Position numbers and translations under genes: made by a program
Assembly: GCA_029573725.1 (NCBI GenBank)
Contig: JAKQDQ010000178.1
Location: forward strand, 1 to 64,000
Source of the DNA: Verrucomicrobiota bacterium
Lineage (GTDB): Bacteria > Verrucomicrobiota > Verrucomicrobiia > Limisphaerales > JADLHS01
DNA length: 64,000 nt
Reading direction: 5' to 3'
The notes under the pieces: model-generated
Databases searched by the model: none
The model's input: the letters and a program-made list of their open reading frames with translations, nothing else
Told to the model about the DNA's origin: nothing
Shown here: positions 9,580 through 15,809 of the stretch, in pieces
Numbering within the stretch: the first letter of the stretch is position 1
Layout: each line of letters starts with the position of its first letter

Positions 9580-10109
9580 ACCGGGTTCATTCAGTGTGGG
9601 TTATCGAATTTCCGCTGCTCGGTTTTGATCGGGAACAGAACCGCTGGTATTCCAGCCATCATCCGTTCACCGCGCCGGTGACCGAAGACATTCCCCTGCT
9701 CAAGTCCGACCCCAAGCAAGTCCGCGACCAGCATTACGACATCGTGGTGAATGGCGTCGAGCTCGGCGGCGGCTCGATCCGTATTCACCAGCCCGACGTG
9801 CAAAAGACCATCTACGAGGAACTGCTGCAGATTCCGCCGGACATGGTGAAGGCGCGTTTCGGTTGCATGTTGGAAGCCTTCAAATACGGCGCGCCGTCGC
9901 ACGGCGGCATCGCGCTCGGCTTCGACCGCCTCATCGCCATCCCCTGCAACACACCGAGCATCCGCGACGTCAGCGCGTTCCCGAAAACGGCGAAGGGCGG
10001 TGACCTGATGACCGAGGCCCCAGGCTTTACCGAACCGAAACAACCCCGCGACTTGCACATTGGGGTGAAGGGGAAGCCGCCGATGTTCCCGCCTCCGCCG
10101 AAAGTTTAA
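9580..10109 (+). pseudogene. aspS: C-terminal third of aspartyl-tRNA synthetase, 5' deleted
   Basis: From about 9590 the frame reads VWVIEFPLLGFDREQNRW, HHPFTAPVTEDIP, YDIVVNGVELGGGSIRIHQ (class II motif 2/3 region), GCMLEAFKYGAPSHGGIALG, FDRLIAIPCNTPSIRDV and FPKTAKGGDLMTEAPG, ending in KV and TAA at 10107. This is the last ~165 residues of the ~590-residue bacterial AspRS. The anticodon-binding domain and most of the catalytic core are missing, and the preceding sequence is unrelated. The fragment is well conserved, including the GxGRxD-equivalent GFDR, so the loss is either recent or the piece is maintained as part of a repeat or integration site. It cannot make a functional enzyme. Its stop overlaps the convergent stop of the nucleotidyltransferase gene. 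Confidence 0.85.
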
Positions 10110-10639
10110 CCCGGATCTGCGGAAAGCCGTTTGAGCCGGGCGAGAGCCACGTCAAGGCGTTCGCCGTTTAAGTTGGTCAGCCGCAAGCGTGATTCAACTT
10201 GAGCCGGGTCAACCAGCTTGTGGCGCAATAATTCTGCGACGTAGGCGGTGTCTTTTTCCCGCCCCGCCGCGAGTTTTGCCACGGCAAGATCGTGCGCTTC
10301 GAGGCATAATCCACAGCCGTTGCCGGTGTTGGAGTTTTGCAATCGGACCAGGCGTTCTTTCCAGCCAGGCGGAAGAATTGCCGTTTCCTCGGCGACGCCA
10401 TGTGCGTAATAGCCAAATGTCTGGTGAAAGGGCGAACCTTCGCCGATTGAACCGTCAATCAAGTCCGCGTCCGCCGGGTCGCGAAACGTGAACACGTCGG
10501 CCTCGATTGAAACCAGAAGTGCGGTGGGCGCGTGGGGAAATTGTCCAAGGAGGGCCTGGCTGCCGATCACGACAATCTCCGTCGCCCCGGTGATGCCGAT
10601 GGCGGCACGGATGATATGTTCAAGCTGCGGGCGTTGCAT
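10106..10639 (-). CDS. DUF6036-like nucleotidyltransferase, second gene of a toxin-antitoxin-like pair
   Basis: 177 residues. IVVIGSQALLGQFP gives the nucleotidyltransferase-fold GS motif, followed by VSIEADVF with the acidic pair. SPFHQTFGYYAHGV, ILPPGWKERLV and CLEAHDLAVAKLAAGREKDT are conserved stretches of the DUF6036 group. Family knowledge: minimal nucleotidyltransferase-fold proteins of this sort are found as partners in two-gene modules related in logic to AbiE-type or MenAT toxin-antitoxins. The ATG at 10639 lies inside the upstream gene, a 20-base overlap that implies coupled translation. Toxin activity is inference from gene arrangement and fold only. It lies in the decayed accessory zone, which fits a mobile module. 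Confidence 0.7.
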   Translation of the reverse strand: MQRPQLEHIIRAAIGITGATEIVVIGSQALLGQFPHAPTALLVSIEADVFTFRDPADADLIDGSIGEGSPFHQTFGYYAHGVAEETAILPPGWKERLVRLQNSNTGNGCGLCLEAHDLAVAKLAAGREKDTAYVAELLRHKLVDPAQVESRLRLTNLNGERLDVALARLKRLSADPG

Positions 10640-10949
10640 GGCGGAAGTGTTGCTTTACCTCCCAGACTTCACGCGCGTTCAAGACTCCGGCAAATGGTGA
10701 ATTTTGACGAAGCCGGCGGGCATTCTCGCTATTTGAAGTCAAGAGGCTGCAGATTTCTTCCAGTGGTCGGGCCAGAATGTCCTGCCATTCTGCGTAGCAA
10801 CGGAGCAGCAAGGGGGCGTTGGCGTTCTGCTTCGACCAGCGTGCCAGATTATCGTGAGCGAGTTGGAGCAGCCCGGGTTGCTGCCGCAGCCGCGCGGCGG
10901 TGCGGCGTCCCAGTTCCAGACTGATTTCATCCATCAACTCGTGACTCAC
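10620..10949 (-). CDS. small partner of the nucleotidyltransferase (putative antitoxin/regulator)
   Basis: 109 residues, mainly helical, without membrane segment. The pattern is DEISLELGRRTAARLRQQPG, a Trp-containing middle (LARWSKQ), CYAEWQDILARPLEEIC and the end RQNSPFAGVLNAREVWEV. That last segment matches the small proteins that regularly precede DUF6036 nucleotidyltransferases, where the (S/T)PFAGVL motif recurs. It is the promoter-proximal gene and overlaps the following gene by 20 bases. No classical HTH is obvious by eye. I infer the antitoxin or regulatory role from its position and size. Confidence 0.6.
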   Translation of the reverse strand: MSHELMDEISLELGRRTAARLRQQPGLLQLAHDNLARWSKQNANAPLLLRCYAEWQDILARPLEEICSLLTSNSENARRLRQNSPFAGVLNAREVWEVKQHFRHATPAA

Positions 10950-11242
10950 GCAAGCAACTTAACCGGGCCGAAACTGATGGTCAATCTTGCCAAATCCGCG
11001 AAGGGCGCGAACCACGCGAAAAGTGTCATGGAGTGCGCTGGCAGAGCGCAGCGGCGACAGCGCTTTCGGGCGCGTGAGGTTCTGTTGGAATTGGAGGTTC
11101 TCGTGGGTCCGAAAGCGGCGCTTCGCTTCCCGCCGCACTCCAAGATGCCGTTGGTGATACGAGAGGTCGCAACAGACCTGGTGGAGCTTCTCAACGCCGG
11201 AGGCGTGACATCGTTGTAGTTTCGGAATCTGAAATGGGACCA

Positions 11243-11289
11243 AGCTCCGTGGGAGCGCCATCGGCCGGATATTTCGCTCCTACGGAGCT
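11243..11289. repeat. inverted repeat (hairpin), copy 1
   Basis: Left arm AGCTCCGTGGGAGCG (11243-11257) and right arm CGCTCCTACGGAGCT (11275-11289) pair over 15 bp with one mismatch, around a 17-base loop. No T-run follows, so it is not a typical terminator. It is a palindromic core of the duplicated unit. Confidence 0.75.
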
Positions 11290-11359
11290 GGCTATCTTGG
11301 GCGGTGTATTCTACAAATATGCCGCACCTACGGCGCTACATCATTTGCGATGCCATTCC

Positions 11360-11470
11360 ATCCCGAAGACCGCGAAAGGCGCGTGCTTGATGACCGATTC
11401 GCCCGGCGCGGTTTCGTCGAAGCAACGGCGCGAGCCTTACATTGTTGTGAAGGTAGAGAAGCCGGAAGCG
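11360..11470 (+). pseudogene. decayed aspS 3' end inside repeat copy 1
   Basis: Translates as IPKTAKGACLMTDSPGAVSS followed by KQRREPYIVVKVEKPE. This aligns residue by residue with the end of the larger aspS fragment (FPKTAKGGDLMTEAPGF then KQPRDLHIGVKGKPP): KTAKG, LMT, PG, KQ and VK are shared. The preceding sequence is the hairpin repeat, not aspS. Only the last ~35 codons of the synthetase are therefore part of the repeat unit. Confidence 0.7.
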
Positions 11471-11739
11471 CCAACGGCAACAACTAACCGCGAACGGCGC
11501 GAACCACGCGAAAAGTGTCATGGAGTGCGCTGGCAGAGCGCAGCGGCGACAGCGCTTTTGGGCGCGTGAAGTTCTGTTGGAATTGGAGGTTCTCGTGGGT
11601 CCGAAAGCGGCGTGGCGCTTCGCTTCCCGCCGCACTCCAAGATGTCGTTGGTGATACGAGAAGTCGCAACAGGCTTGGTGGAGCTTCTCAACGCCGGAGG
11701 CGTGACATCGTTGTAGTTCCGGAATCTCAAATGGGACCA

Positions 11740-11786
11740 AGCTCCGTAGGAGCGCCATCGGTCGGATATTTCGCTCCTACGGAGCT
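11740..11786. repeat. inverted repeat (hairpin), copy 2, perfect
   Basis: AGCTCCGTAGGAGCG (11740-11754) is the exact reverse complement of CGCTCCTACGGAGCT (11772-11786), with a 17-base loop. This is the intact form of the hairpin at 11243. The conserved arms with few substitutions elsewhere suggest that the palindrome is the functional or recently spread part of the unit. Confidence 0.8.
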
Positions 11787-11855
11787 GACTATTTTGGGCG
11801 GTGGATGCTACAAATATGCCGCGCCTACGGCGCTACTTCATTTGCGATGTCATTC

Positions 11856-12005
11856 CATCCCGAAGACCGCGCAAGGCGCGTGCTTGGTGGCTGATTTGCC
11901 CGGCACGGTTTCGTTGAAGCAACTGTGCGGCCTGCCAGATGAGGGAAGGGAGAGTCTTCAACGCCTCCCTTCCGTCGACGTCGTGACTCATGGGTTTGTA
12001 GTAGT
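11856..12005 (+). pseudogene. more decayed aspS 3' end inside repeat copy 2
   Basis: Reads SIPKTAQGACLVADLPGTVS then KQL, clearly the same sequence as at 11360 with additional changes. After KQL the frame is interrupted by a perfect 9-bp-arm hairpin (GGAAGGGAG...CTCCCTTCC, ~11944-11973). HGFVVVKPTHG (~11985-12017) may be the displaced last residues of the synthetase tail. That last part is a weaker reading. Confidence 0.5.
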
Positions 12006-12014
12006 CAAGCCAAC

Positions 12015-13580
12015 TCACGGGGATGGAATGGGAATCCGATAGTTCAACTGGGCGGTCATTAAGAGCAGGACGGATTGTCCATCGGCCGCCACTGTTGGGT
12101 AAAAATCGAGTATCGGACCGGTCGAGTATTTTTCCCCTGAAGGAATCTGCCGCATTTCCGTCGTTTGCACTTGGGCTTGCCGACCATTCACGGTGGTGAC
12201 CGTCAGTGCGCTCGCCAGCGAGCCTCTTTCCGGGTCTTGTGTGCGCTGGAGGAGGTCGGCAGTTTGCTTTGGGTCCAGCATGATAAAACCTTCCGGTGTC
12301 TGCCTATCCTCATCGTAGAACCCTGAGAGGCGGAGGTCTTTGGCGGTCGATTCTGTGAATTCAACGACTTTAGAACTAACCCTGACTTGCTCATCGGTGT
12401 CTCCACGCTGAACTGTCGCCAAGACGAATGCACGCTTCCCATCCGGGGTTCTCCATCCGCCGGTGATCACGGTCTGATTCCATGAAACTTTCGCAATGGT
12501 TGTCGCCACGAAAGTTCGCACCGGCGGCGTGTTGGAAAACACGTCGAGAACTCTCGCTTGGAAGCTCATGGCATCCTTGGCCGCCGCCGATATCTCTTCT
12601 ACTTCCCGGCGCTGTCTTGCGACCTCACCGCGCAGGCGTAACATTTCGCTAAAATCCGGATTTGGAGTCTGGCTGGCGCTTGTCACAGATTCTTGGTTCT
12701 TTGCTTGTTGATTTGCCGTGGCAATTTGCTCCGTCAGAGATGTTACCGTTTGCTGCAACGCTTCATTCCGTTGACGCAATTGAAGGGCTTGGCGGGCCTC
12801 ATAGATTCCAAATCCAGCGAGAGCGGCGAGCGTGGCGGTGATGACAGTTTTCTGAAGTGCAGTCATGGCGATGGCTTTGGTGGCGGTGGCTGTTGCAGTC
12901 GTGGCGAGGGTGGTTCCGGTCAGTGCGGCGGTGGTCGAGATGGTCAGGGCAAGCCCGGCCGGCGCGGCTTGCACGGCGTGGGCTGAGATGACGACGGCCA
13001 ATCCACTCCCGCCAACGGTAACGCCACGTTTGGCAAAGAGTTCGCGCAATCGTTCCACTGCGCGGCTCACGCGTTTTTGCGCGGCATCATCGCTGATGCC
13101 CAGCGTCGTACCCACGGTGCGCAGGTCGTGATTTTTGAAATAGCGCAGGAGCAGCGCGTCGCGATCAGGTTCGTCCAGTTCAGCCATCGCATCGTCGAGG
13201 GCCGGGCGGAGTTGTTCCCAATCGGGAGCGGAGTCGGGTGCGGGGTGAATCTGTTCCATGGCCTGCCTTTCGCGTTGGGTGCGGCGGATTTCACCGCGAT
13301 TCAGGTCGCGCGCGGCGAACCGCGTGCCGCGATACAACCAGCCGACGAGGGAGGCTTCGGGAGGCAAGCTTCCACTCAAAGCGCCGGCCTTGCGGGCGAG
13401 ATCGGTGAAGACGCTTTGGGTGACATCGCGGGCGAGTTCGGGGGAATTGACCTGTCGCAGCGCGGCGGAATGGACGAGGTCGGTATGCCGCGCGACGATT
13501 TCGGCAAAGGCGGCTTCCGTGCCGCGTTGGGCGTAGGCGCGGAGCAGTTGAGCATCGGACTGGTCGTGCATCTCACCCAT
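12015..13580 (-). CDS. ECF-like sigma factor fused to a membrane-anchored secretin-like C-terminal domain
   Basis: 521 residues. Residues ~5-90 are sigma region 2 (LLRAYAQRGTEAAFAEIV to DVTQSVFTDLARKAG). Residues ~125-180 are region 4 with its HTH (DEPDRDALLLRYFKNHDL, then ISDDAAQKRVSRAVERLREL). An Ala/Thr-rich linker with a hydrophobic segment follows (LQKTVITATLAALAGFGIY), then a coiled coil (LRQRNEALQQTVTSLTEQIA). The C-terminal ~150 residues read VNGRQAQVQTTEMRQIPSG and TGPILDFYPTVAADGQSVLL, which resembles the outer-membrane secretin homology domain. Known: verrucomicrobial ECF factors often carry long C-terminal extensions. Inferred: the anchor tethers the factor and the C-terminal part senses the envelope. 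The ATG at 13580 was chosen because region 2 begins directly after it; the frame is open further upstream. Confidence 0.8.
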   Translation of the reverse strand: MGEMHDQSDAQLLRAYAQRGTEAAFAEIVARHTDLVHSAALRQVNSPELARDVTQSVFTDLARKAGALSGSLPPEASLVGWLYRGTRFAARDLNRGEIRRTQRERQAMEQIHPAPDSAPDWEQLRPALDDAMAELDEPDRDALLLRYFKNHDLRTVGTTLGISDDAAQKRVSRAVERLRELFAKRGVTVGGSGLAVVISAHAVQAAPAGLALTISTTAALTGTTLATTATATATKAIAMTALQKTVITATLAALAGFGIYEARQALQLRQRNEALQQTVTSLTEQIATANQQAKNQESVTSASQTPNPDFSEMLRLRGEVARQRREVEEISAAAKDAMSFQARVLDVFSNTPPVRTFVATTIAKVSWNQTVITGGWRTPDGKRAFVLATVQRGDTDEQVRVSSKVVEFTESTAKDLRLSGFYDEDRQTPEGFIMLDPKQTADLLQRTQDPERGSLASALTVTTVNGRQAQVQTTEMRQIPSGEKYSTGPILDFYPTVAADGQSVLLLMTAQLNYRIPIPSP

Positions 13581-13751
13581 TAAACAGCCACCGCCGGGAA
13601 AATCCGACAAAGTATTTTTGGGCGTCGGGGCCTGGACGGGCAACGATTCCTTGCCGTCACACCGGGCCGCAACTAGCAGCCTGCCGGACTTAGGAAACGC
13701 AATTTGAGCAAAGTGGATTGAACAGTTGCTGGGCGTGCGCGTCTGAAACGC

Positions 13752-14158
13752 ATGGCCACCCGTTTCGTTTCCGTTGACCGTGACACCCCGCTGCTCCTCC
13801 CGCCCCATCTGCGCGAGTGGGTGCCCGCCAATCACCTGGTCCACTTCATTCGCGATGCCGTGGACGCCCCGGACCTGCGCCAGGTCAAGGTCAACACCCG
13901 CGGCACCGGCAGCGAACAATATCCTCCGCACATGCTCTTGGGCTTGCTCCTCTACAGTTACGCCACCGGCACCTTCAGCCGCCGCCGCATCGAGCAGAGC
14001 ACTTACGACAGCGTGCCGGTGCGCCTGCTCACCGCCGATACCCATCCCGACCACGACACCCTCTGCACCTTCCGCCGCGAGAATCAGACCCTCCTCACCG
14101 AGAGTTTTGTCAAAGTCCTGCAACTGGCCCAACAACTCAACGTGCTGAAGCTCGGCTC
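13752..14158 (+). pseudogene. IS1182-type transposase, N-terminal fragment
   Basis: Starts MATRFVSVDRDTPLLLPPHL and continues GTGSEQYPPHMLLGLLLYSY, ATGTFSRRRIEQSTYDSVPV and HPDHDTLCTFRREN, the DUF772 N-terminal domain of IS1182-family transposases, up to LNVLKLG. Where the family goes on with TVS(L/V)DGTKI and the DDE domain, unrelated sequence begins. The open frame drifts on to 14351 but is no longer transposase-like. The DDE catalytic core is absent, so this is a dead element. The leader CAGCCTGCCGGACTTAGG (13678 onward) probably holds its left end. The truncation sits next to the IS3-type element, so the two events may be linked. Confidence 0.8.
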
Positions 14159-14330
14159 AGCGCGTACTCCTGAGCCGCCTCAAATCCCTGAAGGCCGAGA
14201 AGGCCCGGTCCCGCTTCTGCATGGCTCGTGTTTTGTGGTTCTCTGCTCTGCGCACAGAATCATTTTGGAAAAGCGAAGGCGACGCCACGCGCCGGCCTCC
14301 TCTCTCCCGTTTTGTTTAGGCCTCGTCATC

Positions 14331-15218
14331 TTACCGCCGCAGGCGGTCTGATTTCAACTCCCACTTCGCGGGCGTGGCCCCATGCGATTCGGGGAACCGA
14401 TACACCTCCCGCGGGGTGGCGTAGCCCAGTGCCTGATGCGGACGGCCCTCGTTGTAGTGGGCGAACCATTTGAACAGTCCGTCTTCCAACTCCAGCCCGT
14501 CTTCGTAGTCGCGCAGGTAAAGGTCCTCGTGCTTCACACTGCGCCACAGTCGTTCGATGAACACATTGTCCAGGCAGCGACCGCGTCCATCCATGCTCAC
14601 CAGCGTCCCGGCCTCTTCCACCGCTTCCACATCGGCCAGCGAGGTGAACTGCGAACCCTGATCGGTGTTGGAGATCAACGGCGCCCGGGTGCCGTTCTTG
14701 AGCGCCGTGCGCCAAGCCCACACGCAGAAGGCGGCTTCCAGTGTGTTGCTCAAGCGCCAGGCCAGCACGTAGCGACTCCACCAGTCCATCACCGCCACCA
14801 GATACATGAATCCGTAGCGCATCGGGATGTAGGTCACGTCGGCGCACCACACCTGGTCCGGCCCGGTGACTTCCTTTCCACGCAATAAATACGGGTAGAT
14901 CTCGTGCCCTTCGCCGGGCTGACGGGTCGCTTTCCGGGGATAGATCGCACGGATGTCCATCAAGGCCATCAAGCGTCTGACCCGCTTGCGATTGATCTCC
15001 CAACCTTCGCGTCGCAAGGTAGCCGCCAAGCGCAAGCTCCCGTAAACCGGCCGCTCCAGATGCCACTGGTCCAACCGGCGCATGAGGGCCAGGTTCTCGG
15101 CGCTCTCGGGGCGCGGCTCGTAGTCATACGCGTCGCGCGAGATGCCCAGCAACTCGCACTGCGCCCGCAACGACAGGCCTGCGGGAAGGCTTTCCACCAA
15201 GCTCACTCGCTCGGTCAC
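14331..15218 (-). CDS. IS3-family transposase OrfB (DDE integrase domain)
   Basis: 295 residues. The N-terminal HTH_21-like part includes ERPVYGSLRLAATLRREGW and INRKRVRRLMALMDI. The rve core follows with the three catalytic residues in context: WCADVTYIPMRYG (D), LISNTDQGSQFTS (D) and FIERLWRSVKHEDL (E), then YNEGRPHQALGYATPREVY near the end. The length is normal for the family. The GTG start at 15218 overlaps the orfA TGA in GTGA, so OrfB can be made by coupled re-initiation instead of the -1 frameshift used by many IS3 elements. All catalytic residues are present, so the protein may be active. Confidence 0.92.
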   Translation of the reverse strand: MTERVSLVESLPAGLSLRAQCELLGISRDAYDYEPRPESAENLALMRRLDQWHLERPVYGSLRLAATLRREGWEINRKRVRRLMALMDIRAIYPRKATRQPGEGHEIYPYLLRGKEVTGPDQVWCADVTYIPMRYGFMYLVAVMDWWSRYVLAWRLSNTLEAAFCVWAWRTALKNGTRAPLISNTDQGSQFTSLADVEAVEEAGTLVSMDGRGRCLDNVFIERLWRSVKHEDLYLRDYEDGLELEDGLFKWFAHYNEGRPHQALGYATPREVYRFPESHGATPAKWELKSDRLRR

Positions 15219-15508
15219 AAGCCCAGTTGCTTGGACTTTTTTTTGAGCCAGTCCAACTCCATCGTCAACTGGCCCACCTTGCGTTCCAGCCGTTCAATTT
15301 CCACCTCCCGCTCGGCTACCTGAGCGCTGGGACCGCTCGCGAAGACTTCGGGCAAGCGTTCCGCCACCTCGCTCTTCCACTGGCTGACCTGGTTGGGATG
15401 CACCTGATGCTCCCGTGCGATCTCGGCCACCGTTTTGACCCCTTTGAGGGCTTCCAAACCGATCCGGGCTTTGAGCGCCGGATCGAACCGTCGTCGTTTT
15501 GCTTTCAT
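15215..15508 (-). CDS. IS3-family transposase OrfA (HTH_8-type)
   Basis: 97 residues from the ATG at 15508 (MKAKRRRFDPALKARIGLEA). KGVKTVAEIAREHQVHPNQV then SQWKSEVAERL is the Tnp_1 helix-turn-helix that binds the IS ends. A leucine-zipper-like segment follows (EREVEIERLERKVGQLTMEL). The frame is open 14 codons further (MDERVKTK), but the basic MKAKRRRF start is usual for the family. The stop overlaps the orfB start by 4 bases. Confidence 0.9.
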   Translation of the reverse strand: MKAKRRRFDPALKARIGLEALKGVKTVAEIAREHQVHPNQVSQWKSEVAERLPEVFASGPSAQVAEREVEIERLERKVGQLTMELDWLKKKSKQLGL

Positions 15509-15809
15509 TTTGTTGTCTGTCCTTTCTTTCGTTTTGACTCGCTCGTCCATCGAGCGAGCCAGGAGCAGACACCAAAAATCACACCTTAACCAGTGGTCTA
15601 AAAAATGGGGTCCATTTCACTCTTTGACACACCAATCCACCGACAGACTGTGCCATTTGATCTCGTTTAGTTACAATCCGCCACTTTTGCATTGGCGGCA
15701 ATCGTCAGGCTGGCCCTTAAAACAAGGATGGCAATAACGTAACGCTGGATTTTGATGCGGACTAATCCGAGACTTTGCCAGATTGGCGTTAATCGAACAT
15801 GCAGCCCCA

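Larger units (their letters stand above)
10999..11932. repeat. tandem duplication of a ~492-bp composite repeat unit
   Basis: Two copies in direct orientation start near 10999 and 11491. Blocks in the same order in both are GCGCGAACCACGCGAAAAGT, TGGAGTGCGCTGGCAGAGCG, TTGGAGGTTCTCGTGGGTCC, CTCAACGCCGGAGGCGTGAC, a hairpin AGCTCCGT(A/G)GGAGCG, CAAATATGCCGC(A/G)CCTACGG and finally a decayed aspS 3' end. The offset is 492 bases early in the unit and 497 later, because copy 2 has five extra bases in GCGGCGTGGCGCTTCG. The copies look over 90% identical by eye. No frame is conserved across the whole unit apart from the aspS-like part, so this is non-coding repeat DNA. Such CTACGG-hairpin units look like a dispersed genomic family. 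Confidence 0.85.
14331..15619 (-). mobile_element. IS3-type insertion sequence
   Basis: Two overlapping genes (orfA then orfB) form a typical IS3 element. On the minus strand the sequence just outside orfA reads TGAAATGGACCCCATTTTTT (15600-15619), like the terminal repeats of many IS3 members, so I place the right end at about 15619. I could not find a matching inverted end on the left, where orfB is followed at once by unrelated DNA. The element is either truncated on that side or has a very divergent left end. The target-site duplication could not be established. Confidence 0.7.

Noticed and set aside
9580-12005. CRISPR-like array
   Set aside because: Repeats here are only two long units of 492 bp with no regular short repeats or spacers, and no cas genes are nearby.
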